Source of the DNA: Chara braunii
Taxonomy: Eukaryota > Streptophyta > Charophyceae > Charales > Characeae
Reading direction: 5' to 3'
NCBI GenBank assembly: GCA_003427395.1
Contig: BFEA01000269.1
Span: 1,846,420 to 1,886,158, forward strand
Length of the DNA: 39,739 nt
Under the pieces are notes generated by a model. It saw only the letters and a list, made by a program, of their open reading frames with translations, was not told where the DNA came from and did no database searches. This document shows, in pieces, positions 1 to 9,586 of this stretch (position 1 is its first letter; each line of letters opens with the position of its first letter). Made by a program: the position numbers and the translations under genes.

Positions 1-21
1 GGCAAATCCCCAGATCTCTCT

Positions 22-98
22 ACAAGGCCTCACACTCCTGCCAATGCAGGTTACAGGGCACTGCCCCAGCACCGGCCAGCGTCGTTCTGGCATCGCCA
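22..98 (-). repeat. Dispersed repeat B, copy 1
   Basis: This stretch closely matches 2850-2943 and partly matches 2735-2815 and 3195-3241. Shared pieces on the plus strand are CCAGATCTCTCTAC, CCAGCGTCGTTCTGGCATCG and the TACAGGGCA block. Read on the minus strand it resembles a 3'-end module of another retroelement family, with a small CCTGC/GCAGG hairpin. No poly(A) tail is visible here because the window starts. The family is not recognised. Confidence 0.6.
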
Positions 99-844
99 AA
101 CCAGGGGCAAAGACAAAGCAACTCTGTAGATATCGGTCCAGATTCAACCATCTCTAAAATCTCATTATCGGCCAGATACCGCCGAGAATTACAACACACC
201 GGAAAGCATGATATAACATGGATGATGCATATCCACTTTATTTTGTCATTCACCGATTTCTGTGCGACGTCTCCCTGGAATACCCAATTGCTCGCGTGCT
301 TTATGTACGCCTTGTCTCTCTCCTTCAATTTCTCCATTGGGTATGTTTTCATCATCGTTTTCCGTCCTCCTTGGTCCACCACCTGGCTTTCTGAGGGAAG
401 GAGGAAGAGGGTCAGGAAGTATGCTCTTGCTGCGGAGAGGCTCTTTAATGGTACCCTCAAGTTCTCTGTCCCCCCTGGGTGTGGGTCCGCTGTGGATCGT
501 CTTATGGTCAGGGTCTTCTCCTGCATTGTATTCCTAACTCTCTGTGCCCATGAGGGTTTCTCCTCTCCCTTAGCTGGCATCTCCTTCTCCCCTTCCGGAT
601 TTACCCCTTGTTTGCCTGCCATCTCTTTTTTCTCTTCCTCAGTCAGTATCTCATCCCCATCGTTCTCCCTCATTTCCGTGTCCTCCCCCCCTCCTACCCC
701 AGATCCTTCTGTCTCGTCCTGCGTAGTGGAGGTCTGCCGGGGTGGCATCCCCGAGCCCGCCCCGACTCTGCCCCCATTCTGGTTGCCGCGATTGTCCTCC
801 CCCTCTTTAGGTGTTCTTAAAAATAAATGTGTGAAGGGTTTCAA
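99..844 (-). pseudogene. Unrecognised reading frame, possibly LINE ORF1-like
   Basis: An open frame of 274 codons runs on the minus strand from 844 to 20, without internal stops. The first 90 residues are rich in Gly, Glu and Lys and look disordered. A motif PSWAQRVRN near residue 100 resembles the start of plant LINE ORF1 proteins, but no zinc knuckle follows. The C-terminal 25 residues are just the translation of repeat B, so the frame ends in repeat sequence. It lies downstream of the LINE1 poly(A) end on the same strand. It could be the 5' part of an ORF1 from a separate, truncated LINE, or a chance frame. Confidence 0.3.
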
Positions 845-979
845 AGCTTATAACTGGGAGGGCAAAAGGCCCTTCTTGGACTGATGATGACTAATTCTAC
901 AGTCATCCCTCCTCCTCTGTACAATATTTACAAGGGGAGCGAAAACCCCAAAATGGCTAATACAAATAAAGCTAACAGC

Positions 980-1130
980 CTTTTTTTTTTTCGTTTTTTT
1001 TTTTTTTTTTTTAAGACAAACGCCCCCTGCAGTGATAGTGGTGATGATAAGAGCAGGCACCACTAGCACCTAGGGAGAGGCTCCATCTATTGGTGGGGAG
1101 CATCGCCTGCTGGAAAACGGGTCCAGCGTA
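980..1130 (-). ncRNA. LINE1 3'-terminal RNA module and poly(A) tail
   Basis: It begins 21 bases after the LINE1 ORF2 stop and ends in the poly(A) tract (poly(T) on plus, 980-1012). The core at 1077-1130 holds the conserved GCTCCATCTATTGGTGGGG stretch and a GCTGGA/TCCAGC hairpin. The second hairpin has arms at 1032-1043 and 1058-1069, with one mismatch in 12 pairs, and loop 1044-1057 (ATGATAAGAGCAGG on plus). The same module recurs at the ends of LINE2, of the piece fused to LINE2, and of several solo copies. It shows that the repeat is a genuine 3' end and not a random insertion. Confidence 0.85.
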
Positions 1131-1151
1131 AAACTAATTCTCACGAGGATC

Positions 1152-2412
1152 TCAATCTGGCTCAATGGCCCAGGCTCTTCTTGATTCCAGCAGACGACTG
1201 ACGATGAGTCTACCTTTCTGGTCCGGGTTGGCCCAGCAGTAGTCTTTTGTCCAAATCTTCTGGAATTTGTCTTTCCTTGTCTTCTGTGGGATTTTGGACT
1301 GGGAGATCTTCCTCCAATCTGCTTGGATGACTTCCTTCAGACTTCGTAGCATGTTATTCAGCACCCTCTGAAGGGGGTATTTGGGCCTCGCTGCACTACT
1401 CTAGACTCTCAAATTTTCGAGAGTGGGACGTCGCTGCACTTGCTCTCGATCGGAAAACTCTCGAAATCCGATCGAGAGCTGTCTGCGGGCACTCTATATC
1501 GCCACTCTCGAAACGTCGAGAGTAGCCCGCCTGCAAAACAGGAATTCACAAGTGTCCTCGGGAGTTGCCCGCCGACGGGCTCGTTTTTCGAGAGTGGACC
1601 TCCTGTCCCGGCGGTCAGACTTTGTCCCCTAGCGCAGTGGTGCAGCTCTTCTGTCGAGTGGGACGATGCACAGGGTTTGGAGAGGTCATCTAGTGTGACA
1701 GTTTATAGAGTAAGTGCAGCGAAGGCGGCTATTTCGAGAGTCTCGCCTCTATGACAATGCTAGACGAACTCTCGAAATATTTCGAGAGTCTAGAGTAGTG
1801 CAGCGAGGCCCTTTATCCTGAGAGAATCGAACCCTGTTCCTCTCCAGCCACAAGAACCAGATCCCTGGGTAGGGATATGTCTATCCCTCCTAGTATCAGT
1901 TTCTTGTCCCAGTTAATGTCCTTGGGATTATCCCTGTATTCCTCAGACCAGATGTTCTGCCACCAGGACCAGAATTCCTGGGCCTTGGGGCAGGCCAACC
2001 ACATATGATGTGTGTCCTCTATTTGAAGGTTCTCGCAGTGGGCACAGAAAAGGCTCACGTTCATTCTTTTGATCACACACCATTTTCCAGTCGGGACATT
2101 CTGGAAAATTGCGAGCCATTCCAAGCTGGCCGTTTTCACCACTGGGAATTCCTTTAGGTTCATCCCTAGTTCTTGAATCCATTTGAAGGGAGCTCGAGGT
2201 AGGTCGATCATCTGCTGGGATTTGACCTTCGTTGTGAGTTCATTGCCTCTAGACTTCAGTCTGTAGCCCAGTGACATCGAGTATTCTGAGTTTTTCACCA
2301 CTGGTTGTTTCTGTGCCACATGTCTCCAACCTGTGGCCTTTGGATCTACTCTGCAGTTTAAGATAGGAGTGCCATTGAGCAGAGGGAAGAAATGAGAGGT
2401 ACTCCCTCTGTG
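1152..2412 (-). pseudogene. LINE1 ORF2, C-terminal part with zf-RVT zinc finger
   Basis: This is the last third of ORF2, split by the MITE at 1383-1811. Coming from 2412 it shows a connection region (SLGYRLKSRG), then a zf-RVT-type finger with CAHCENLQIEDTHHMWLACP and the Trp-rich SWWQNIW. After the MITE it ends with a basic tail, RKDKFQKIWTKDYCWA, and a stop at 1152. The tail resembles IKKYIQQFNKDWLGG in LINE2, so it is a real conserved C terminus. The finger is thought to help bind template RNA. The frame joins LINE1 sequence above 3242 once the insertion at 2423-3241 and one copy of its 11-bp duplication are disregarded. Confidence 0.8.
1383..1811. mobile_element. 429-bp MITE-like element with 28-bp perfect terminal inverted repeats
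   Basis: The ends are GGGCCTCGCTGCACTACTCT... and its exact inverse, matching over 28 bases. Flanks are TTT at 1380-1382 and 1812-1814, a possible 3-bp target duplication, although the T-rich site makes this weak. No transposase frame is present. Inside, the motif CTCTCGAAA or its complement TTTCGAGAG occurs about eight times, often as a dyad. It interrupts the LINE1 ORF2 C terminus, so it inserted after LINE1. A 3-bp duplication would fit PIF/Harbinger-type elements. Confidence 0.9.
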
Positions 2413-2424
2413 TGTGGATTCCTC

Positions 2425-2512
2425 TTTTTTTTTTTTTTTTTTTCCCCGGGACAAATGCTCCAGTCTATTCGTGGGGAGCAACACGTGCTGGGAGCCGGGC
2501 CCAACATCCCAT
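2425..2512 (-). ncRNA. Diverged 3' module core with poly(A)
   Basis: The core is more diverged than other copies, but the hairpin is kept: on the RNA strand GTTGGG pairs with CCCAGC around loop CCCGGCT, with one G-U pair. The second, loop-conserved hairpin is missing, so poly(A) follows the core directly. Confidence 0.75.
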
Positions 2513-2734
2513 ATACAATTATACAAATGATTTGAAATACCAGGGCCATTACCTGGCTCCGGTTAAGAACAATCTGAGACTATGAAAAGGATTCTAGAAA
2601 ATTTAGGAAAAACATGGATATTCTAAGTCAAAAAGGAAAGCCACAGAAGCCGTTTGAATGCTCAGAACCCCTGGAATCCCCAACAAAACATTCTAAAATT
2701 CTCTAACACTGTCTTATTCCCTGCCGAGCTTTCC

Positions 2735-2943
2735 CAGACCTCATGCCCCCATCCTGCTAGGTTACAGGGCAACACAACTTACCCCAGCTCCGACCAGCGT
2801 CGTACCGACAGCAACCCTTGGTTTTCCCTTGGAATGCCGGGCCCAAGGTATCCCCAGATCTCTCTACCAGGCCTCACGCTCCTGCTATCAACAGGTTATA
2901 GGGCAATCCCCCAGCTCCGGCCAGCGTCGTTCTGGCATCGAAA
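2735..2943 (-). repeat. Two tandem copies of repeat B
   Basis: Copies lie at 2735-2815 and 2850-2943, both with CCAGCGTCGT and TACAGGGCA or TATAGGGCA. A third, partial copy is at 3195-3241. Their spacing inside one retroinsertion suggests internal duplication or serial joining of 3' ends. Confidence 0.65.
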
Positions 2944-3241
2944 AACCTCTGCAGATCCATGAATATAACAGCATTAAAAAACCTAAAATGAGTTGCAAGA
3001 GGTGCCCAGAATCCTAAGGCATTCTCAAGACTTCCCTCGTGAGATAGGCTAGAATTCAGAAAAAATCTGAAAAGGCTTGGAGAAATATGAGAGCGGGGGG
3101 TCAAAACTAAAACTGCCTACTATCCAAGACTCCCCCCCTCAACAGACGGAACGTCGGTCCAGGCTTTCAGTCCTCGTATCAGAACTCACTTGATCTCATA
3201 AGCCCTTCTGCTAGGGTAACAGGGCACCACAACCTTCCCCA

Positions 3242-4493
3242 GTGTGGATTCCAATTTCTCTTTAACAACAATTTGCAGTGCATCCTCTGGAGACACATTG
3301 GTAAGATGTTCTTCTTTCTGTAATTCCTGTTTCCTCAGTTTCCACTCGGAGCATATCAGTTGGTCATCCGCAGACATATTCGCAATTCTCAAATAAATCT
3401 TACCTTCAGACTGCACCGTTACCCATGTCTGAACAGGGAAGGGTTTCTGTGTTCGAAGAGTGATCGATTCCCTGGGTATTGCTTTCGGAATGATCAGCAG
3501 ACAAGACTGGGCATTTTGCAGGTCCCGAAATTTGTGTCTCAATACCCTCCATTCTTTCCATGTTTTCTGCTCTTGGTCCCATATGTGATGGATTCGGTAG
3601 ACACCTTTCCTGATCCATCTGAGGCCGAAGCCGCCCTCTGAGTCGGAGACTCTAAGGGAGGAGCCAGAGTGGGTTGTAATCAGGGGGTTCTCGAAAATAG
3701 GTTGAGCCAACACTTCATCTCTAGTGTGTGGTGTCTCAATTCCGGTTGGAAGTATTGATTTCCATGCCTGGATAATAGGCTTCCATATGGGGTACTGTAT
3801 CCTCTTGTTGAGCATGGGCTCCATGAGGAGACATTCCCACACATCAGATGGATTATCCAGTCCCCATTCCTCAGCGAGGATCAGTTCCGTTAGAAGTGAC
3901 CAAGGTTTCGGGTCAGGGTCTAGAAGTCCTCTGATGATCCACTTCACCAATAGAGCCTGGTTCTGGGTGGTTGGGTCAAGTATACCCAGGCCCCCCTCGG
4001 CTCTCTTCTGGATAATTTTCCCCCAAGCCACCTTTGGCAGAAAGTTGTCGTTCGCCACTGAACCCTTCCAGAGGTATTTAGAGAGTTCTTTTCTGATTCT
4101 TTTGGCAGCCACAGGATCTAGGGCTCGAAAGGATAGCACATACCAGAACGTGGAGAGCACCATCACATTGATAATCAGAGCTCTGCCAAATAGGGAGATG
4201 GACCAGAATTTGGACTAGGAAACCAGACGGTCGTTCACTTTATCCTCCAGAATACAGTGTTGTTTGGCTTTGAAGTCATCATAGGATATTTCTATGCCAA
4301 GGAACCTTTCTGACGAACTGCGTTCCCTGACATCCATTCCCAGGTCCACAGCTAACTGTGCGTTGTCCCGGGTGAGTACCACTGATTTCTTGCAGCTTAC
4401 CTTCGCTTCTGAAGCCTTCTTGAAGATCTGTAAACACTCTGAGACCCCCTGTAGAGAAGATACCGTGTTGTCTGAGATAACAGAGAGATCATC
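3242..4493 (-). pseudogene. LINE1 ORF2, RT end, thumb and connection region
   Basis: Starting at 4493 the frame resumes with DDLSVISDNTVSSLQ, where the two Asp are the catalytic pair of RT motif C. It goes on through the palm/thumb (FLGIEISYDDF) to a stop near 4215, then ALVINVMVLS-like sequence, YLWKGS, KVAWGKIIQKRAEGGLGILD and HIWDQEQKTWKEW. These are typical of the L1 region between RT and the zinc finger and match LINE2 at 11244-12374 block by block. A stop separates the two frames at about 4215. The block ends at the 2423-3241 insertion. Confidence 0.8.
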
Positions 4494-4690
4494 TTTTTTT
4501 TTTTTCTTTTTTTTTTTTAAAAAAACGGGCCGAGTGCCCAAGGCTGATATTACCAATAAGAAGATTGAGGCCGGGGTCCTCACAGTCTGCCCGGAGTAAC
4601 CGAACCGAACTTGCTGAGAACCGGGCTCAGCATCCCTCATATGGTGATGATAATGATCATGATGATGATAATGATACTACTGATGATGAT
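4494..4690 (-). mobile_element. SINE-like insertion abutting the RT catalytic motif of LINE1
   Basis: Poly(A) on the minus strand (4494-4518, interrupted) directly precedes the DD codons at 4488-4493. The body (4519-4640) contains the hairpin GCTGAG/CTCAGC with loop AACCGGG (plus strand, 4613-4631), a variant of the common 3' module. Its 5' end is a TGA/ATG trinucleotide tract (4640-4690). An almost identical sequence including that tract lies at 20270-20366, so the 5' end is shared and this is more likely a SINE than a truncated LINE. The target duplication is obscured by the trinucleotide tract. Confidence 0.7.
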
Positions 4691-5528
4691 GCTGCCAACG
4701 CAGATGTCTTAATTTCAATTGTTGGGCTTATCTTCAATCCACGCATGCAGGGGGATTATCTTATCATTTTCAGAAGCACTTCTTGTTGGAGAACATAGAG
4801 TAGGGGTGCCAATGGGCATCCCTATCTCAAGGATCTTGTGAGAGTGAACCGTGCAGACTTCAATCCGTTAACAACGACTGAGGCGCTCGAGCCCTTATAT
4901 AAGATCTTGACCCATCTTTGGTAGTTAGGCCCAAAACCCCTTCTGGACACCACGTTAAGGACAAAAGCCCAATTAACTCTATTGTAGGCTTTTTCGAAGT
5001 CTATCAGTATGGTCATCACATTGTCCAAGACTTGTCTCCCTTGTACAAAGCCGGACTGGTCCGGGTGATTAAAAGGGCCTTAGCCAGAATCTTACCACTA
5101 GCATTTAGGAGAGTTATAGGACGATAACTTCTTACATCTGTTTTGTCCTTTTTCTTGTATAGCAGTGTGATAGCTCCCTCCATCATGCCAGTCCCAAGTT
5201 TTGAGCCGGTGAGTACCTCATTGAAAACTCTCAACAGTATGGGCCCCAAGGTAGCCCAGTACCTGCCGTAAAATTCCACAGGCAGGCCATCAGGCCCTGG
5301 GCATTTCCCTCGTGCCATACATGTCATAGCTTGTGTCAATTCTTCCAGTGTCATTTCAGCATCAAGGAAACTCCTTTCCTCTTCAGATATGCGTTCCTCC
5401 TGATTGCCCCAGAGTTTTTTCTCATCATCTACGTGGATTAGGGGGGTTGTAGGGTCTTTCTCGGACGTCCAGGAGATGGGCGTAAAACAGTCTGAAGTAT
5501 TCACAGATGTCTTCAGTGGATGTGGCAA
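4691..5528 (-). pseudogene. LINE1 ORF2, reverse transcriptase fingers and palm
   Basis: The frame from 5528 shows MARGKCPGPDGLPVEFYGRY, then ITLLYKKKDKTDVRSYRPIT and LLNASGKILAKAL, the N-terminal RT motifs. After a frameshift near 5020-5080 it continues with MTILIDFEKAYNRVNWAF, motif A with its catalytic Asp, and WVKILYKGSSASVVVNGL. It then has an in-frame stop in place of the Gln expected before GCPLAPLL of motif B. The SINE-like insert follows and separates motif C. All three kinds of damage show an old, inactive copy. Confidence 0.85.
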
Positions 5529-6718
5529 TCGGGCCTCCGTCTTCGAAGGGATGGGCCATTTCCCTCATAATCGAGGAATTGCCGTTGGAGGAGGTCTTTG
5601 CGAAAAAAGCCTTGGTCATCCGATCCCCAGTCAAGATCTTGGACACAGAGGAGTAGTACCTGGCCCATGCCTCCTCCCTCTGTATTTGAAACTCCTGCCA
5701 GTTATGCAGGGTCCTATTCCTTTTCTCAGTCCAATATTCGAGATCTGGGCTATCTTGTGTGATGTGTTTTTCGGCAATCTCAACTTTCCTCCTGAAATCT
5801 TCTTCCTTCCTGTTTCGTTCATTAGCCAGAATAAATTGGAAAGTGCTCAACCAACGAGCGGTTTTCCTTATCCCGTCGTCCAAGCGTTCATAATGCGGTG
5901 TTTCCTCATTGTCCTCCTTGATCCATTGGCCCCAGTATTCATATATCCATTGGGAGATTCCATCATCTTCTAGGATGTGCACATTCAGCCGGAACAGTCC
6001 TTGTTTGCGGGCTGTGACAGTGGAGGTGCGCAAGTCCAGTGAGATAGGATTATGGTCATCTAATGAGTCCGTGTGAATCCTTGTGGACTGAACCCTGTCC
6101 CACAGCTGCTGTCGCACAAACCAGTAGTCCGGCCTTCTTTGGATTGGGGGGCTGGATGAATCCCATCGAAAGACATCCTTCATTTCATGGGATTTCAGAA
6201 AAGACTTCAGAGCTCTGCTATCTGTGTTGCTACCATTTCCGTTGGAGGAGTCCAAGTGGGGATCAATTGGGGATGTTCCAGTCACCCCCAATGATGAGGT
6301 TGGGGGTATCTGGGATAATAAAATCGATAGTTTCCATGAATTGGGATTGTTCTCTGTGGTCCGAAGGTAAGTACATCGACAGGAAGGTCCATTCCTCCCC
6401 CTCTAGGAGGAGTTTCACCCATATCCATCTGCCAAATGTGTCATGCCAAGTGTCGATGACTGTGATCCGTAGGCTGCTGTGAATCAGGATGGCAGTGCCA
6501 CCCCTGGATCCGTCAGCTGGTGACCACCACTATGGGCCAGACCACCAACCAGCCAATTTCTTTATTTTCTTTTCATTTAGCTTTGTTTCCTGTAGCAAGA
6601 TTTCCTGAGCATGTTTCTGATGGATCCACGTTTTCCGACGTGCTTTTTTGTGTTTCCGATTGTTATCCCCCAAACCCCTTACATTCCAGGATACTACTCG
6701 AAGTCTGTTGTTACGCAT
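5425..6718 (-). pseudogene. LINE1 ORF2, apurinic/apyrimidinic-type endonuclease
   Basis: The N terminus is at 6718: MRNNRLRVVSWNVRGLGDNN, the classic L1 endonuclease start, then ILLQETKLNE with the metal-binding Glu. After frame changes near 6520 and 6300 come GGTAILI and IIGGDWN, followed by a long frame from 6291 with RRPDYWFVR and DHNPISLDL, which holds the catalytic Asp-His pair. The linker to RT runs to 5425 (KAFFAKTSSNGN). The enzyme would nick the target at T-rich sites and start target-primed reverse transcription. Frameshifts make it inactive. It follows ORF1 after a spacer of about 420 bases. Confidence 0.85.
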
Positions 6719-7137
6719 GGACAGTTTCGGCTGGGTCCCTGAATTGGATGGGCTGAGAGGAGTGATGACTCGATAAGGCTTTGGGATCCGTGATCCAAGG
6801 AGCCTTTATGAGGTCCTTGAAATGTTTGGATCCAAAGTTCCTGGTTTTACCTAACTGTTGGTGGACTGTGGAGAAGTAACTTCCTCTTATTCCATATGTG
6901 ATTGAGGTCAGTTCCGGGTCCGCAGTAAAAAAAAAAAAAAAAAGTTCCAGGTCTGCAGTTGACGTAGCACAAGGCCATTGGGAAGGTACCCAGTGTAGAC
7001 CAGCATCCACAATCTTCCCATCAGTGCCGGACTTCATCTGGGATGCAAACAGTCCAGTGTACAGTAGGTAAATCTGCCCAGATTTGCCAATTTGAGTACC
7101 GCTTCGGATTAAACCGTACCCAGGGAGCGGTCTAATC
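6719..7137 (-). other. Spacer between LINE1 ORF1 and ORF2, with a poly(A)-only insertion
   Basis: No conserved coding is seen in this 419-base spacer. It holds a run of 17 A on the plus strand (6927-6943), flanked by AGTTCCGGGTCCGCAGT (6910-6926) and AGTTCCAGGTCTGCAGT (6943-6959). This is a 17-bp direct repeat with two differences. Confidence 0.7.
6910..6959 (+). mobile_element. Poly(A)-only retroinsertion 1
   Basis: A17 sits between two copies of a 17-bp sequence with two mismatches. The pattern is that of target-primed reverse transcription that copied nothing beyond the tail. Confidence 0.7.
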
Positions 7138-9034
7138 TCATATCTTCCTGCCCAGAACTGGTGTGTCCTCCACAGCCCAGGCAGGGATTAAGAAAGGGCC
7201 CGACTGGGGTGGGACAATCAGCCATTGTGGGTCTGTGGGGCTATCTCTGAAGATCAGGGGACAGATCATGTTCTGGATTTTGGAACCCTTTGAGATATCT
7301 TCGTGATTAATTGTTCTCATCTCAGTGTCCCTATTATGTGTCTGCGAATGTTGTCCTTGCCGGCTGATACCATCTTGCAGAGAAACCTCATGTTGGATAG
7401 CTGAGTTCTCGAGAGATGAAATCATATGAGTAACTATCCCAGGTTGGCATTCCAGGGGTACATTTGCTGGCTCTTGTTGAGGATCGTGTCCACTCTTTCC
7501 CGTTGGAGAGGCCCGGGCGTATTTGGTGGGGGACACATTGAAGGTGCCTTCAGTGGTCTCCGCACCCATGCCCTGAACTCTGTCCATGTCAATTATCAGT
7601 TCCACATTTCTCAACTCCCTAGGGGAGCTCTTGTTGTTCTGTCTGCCATTGGCAGTTGTGCTGATTGGTCTTTTCGCGGCGTTGGATCTGTCCATTCCTC
7701 TGCCCCTACCTCCTATGGTGGAATGTGGTACCTGGGTGGAGGATGATTGTCCTCTACTGATGGTTTGGGCACCCCTTCCCTGTTGGGGAGAAATTCCCCT
7801 TCCACTCCCGGTTTTCCTGCTGGTGCATTCCGCGTGGCATAGGGTGGGGGAGGGTAACCTGTCGGATAGATCAGAGGAACTGTTCCAGGGGGAGGGTCTG
7901 TGCCCTGTCCTGGCAGTACAGCTGAGAAAGGATTGGAGGGCAGAATGCCACTCACTGTAGTCCCTGTCTGGAAAGTGCCACCATGAATATTGGTCGGGAG
8001 GGAGGAGATCGGTGGTACCAACGGTGTCGTTGCTGTATTTGTCCCTGTCATAGCTCTGCTTGAGGCAGAAGGATTTGATCTTGAAGGAGCAGATCCTTGC
8101 GCTTGATGATTCCCTCCAGGCATACTCGTGGTAGCAGGACCGTGTGTGCCCTGGGTGGTTTGGTTGGGAGAAAAAGGTGGCTGTTTGTTGGCGGGGTTAT
8201 CCACACAATCTTTCCATTCATGTCCACACCACTTACAGTGGCGGCAGAACGGGGTGAGATTGCTGACCGAATCTGCTGTGCATATATCCACACCCACCTG
8301 TACCTGGAATGGCTGAATTTCAGGGCCGACGCTACTTTCAGCGCTTGGAGCCAGACCAAATTTACAGTTAACCAAATGCGGTTGTTCCGGATCTTCGATG
8401 GGATCGAAGTCCTTCACGATTTGGCCAATGGCCATGCTCACCATTGTGCGTATGCTGGAGAATGCGGCTAATGGTACCCTAATAGCCATCACCCAGAGGT
8501 TTTCTTTCCTCTCCCTGTCTCGGTATTCCGCCCATTCCTTTTTTGGCATCCACGGGCAGACGAGAACTTTTTGCCATTTGTGATCCAATTTAAACTTGAT
8601 GAAGTCTTTCTGCCCCCTCACTAGGAGATCTCGTATCTCCGTTGATCGAGCGATGTAGGAGATCATATGTCCCCTCGATGTGTATGGTACCTTTTTCCCA
8701 GCACCAGTTGTTCTGGTTTCAGTTTCCCTCCTTCGAGATTTCGAATGAACAGCAGCTTCTCTAGTGTGGAGAGATTCTTGCTTGCTCCTTGAAAGGCGAA
8801 CACTACCGCGTGTTCTTTCAACCATTGTATCTGAATACGATTGTATTCTTCTTAAGGTGTCGCCAAAATAACCCCATTGTCACGTGTTACTCTAAGATAT
8901 TTACTGATATCAGGGATGTGTCCCTGTGAGTAACACTCCTGAAGCATCGCCCTGAGACGAGCCTCTTCGTCCGAGTCAATGGGCTCATTCCATTGTTCTT
9001 CTAAATCAGGAGGGTTAGCAACCTCTGGTTCCAT
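7138..9034 (-). pseudogene. LINE1 ORF1 (Gag-like RNA-binding protein)
   Basis: ORF1 starts at ATG 9034 (MEPEVANPPDLEEQWNEP) and breaks at a stop near 8852. A single-base indel brings it into the frame that holds MVERTRGSV at 8825. The middle has a DUF4283-like domain (VLVCPWMPKKEW, then ENLWVMAIRVPLAAFSSI) followed by the knuckle CRHCKWCGHEWKDC, a perfect C-x2-C-x4-H-x4-C. A Pro/Gln/Ser/Thr-rich tail follows. A second frame change near 7700 leads to the last 185 codons, ending with PVLGRKI at 7138. In plant LINEs this protein coats the RNA. The length of about 630 residues fits. Confidence 0.85.
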
Positions 9035-9441
9035 GTCTTATGAGACGTCGGAAACGCGGTTTGTATTCCTAACAGAGGCGAATTGGTTACTATTCCGGGG
9101 AAAGGATAGGCGGGACAAACGCAGGCTTGTACTGAACCCTAAAAAGGGCCTTCGATGTGTAGATATTGATCGTTCCAGCAAGCAGGGAAGTGTGTCTAAG
9201 AAAGCCTAAAACTGGTAATTTTGTATGCATCCGATTATCAAATGAGTTGGGAAAAGAGGTGAAGTATAAGGAAGGAGTAAAAGCGGCCTAACCAGCCGTT
9301 CAGACGGATTTAATAGCCATGTACTTCCCGGTGACAGGCGAAAATTGTCCTCAATGAAACTCACCTTATATCTAGCACGGGCCCACTGAACAGGTAGAAA
9401 CACTGAGTTTCTTGTCCGTTCGGAGCTCCGATTCGGGTCCT
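9035..9441 (-). promoter_or_regulatory. LINE1 5' UTR, monomer-like unit
   Basis: Segments of this stretch resemble 14662-14965: GTGTAGATATTGATC against GTGTAAATATTGAAT, and TAGAAACACTGAG against TAGAAACAGAGAC, each followed by CTTGTCCG. The two units would be adjacent without LINE2. Tandem 5' UTR units act as promoters in some L1 elements; promoter function here is inference. Confidence 0.5.
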
Positions 9442-9586
9442 TTTTTTTTTTTTTCTTTTTTTTTTTTTTACACTCCTGCCTGTGTTAGTGGTGCTGATAA
9501 GAGCAGACACCACTCTAACACCTGGGGAGAGGCTCCATCTATTGGTGGGGAGCAACACCTGCTGGAAAACGGGTCCAGCGTCCCAT
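9442..9586 (-). ncRNA. LINE2 3'-terminal RNA module and poly(A)
   Basis: Poly(T) on plus is at 9441-9469 with a single C. The loop-conserved hairpin has arms GTGTTAGTGGTG (9482-9493) and CACCACTCTAACAC (9508-9521, with a 2-base bulge) and loop CTGATAAGAGCAGA (9494-9507). The core follows at 9531-9586. Confidence 0.85.

Larger units (their letters stand above)
2423..3241 (-). mobile_element. 819-bp retroinsertion in LINE1 ORF2, flanked by an 11-bp duplication
   Basis: GTGTGGATTCC is found exactly at 2412-2422 and 3242-3252, on the two sides of the insert. On the minus strand the insert begins with repeat B sequence, includes two further repeat B copies (2850-2943 and 2735-2815), and ends with a 3' module core (2443-2512) and poly(A) (2425-2443). 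The reading frame of ORF2 continues across when the insert is ignored. The 5' part (2944-3194) has no recognisable protein. It is a short retroelement mobilised in the same way as the LINEs. Confidence 0.85.
980..9441 (-). mobile_element. LINE1: near full-length L1-clade non-LTR retrotransposon, with nested insertions
   Basis: Read on the minus strand, the order is 5' UTR (9441-9035), ORF1 (9034-7138), spacer, ORF2 (6718-1152), 3' module (1130-1013) and poly(A) (1012-980). The element continues upstream at 14662 beyond LINE2, which is inserted in its 5' UTR. Both ORFs carry frameshifts and stops and four foreign pieces lie inside, so it is dead. Without the insertions the body is about 7 kb, the size of plant L1-type LINEs. 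Domain order (DUF4283-like and CCHC in ORF1; endonuclease, RT and zf-RVT in ORF2) places it with streptophyte L1 elements. Its own target-site duplication was not found because the true 5' end is not resolved. Confidence 0.85.

Noticed and set aside
9494-9586. Hammerhead-ribozyme-like pieces (CTGATAAG, then GAAAC and a short stem before GTC)
   Set aside because: The catalytic core would need CTGATGA; the critical G is A in every good copy, the first stem II pair does not form, and the pieces lie in two stronger hairpins. Poly(A) also shows that the RNA is read on the other strand.
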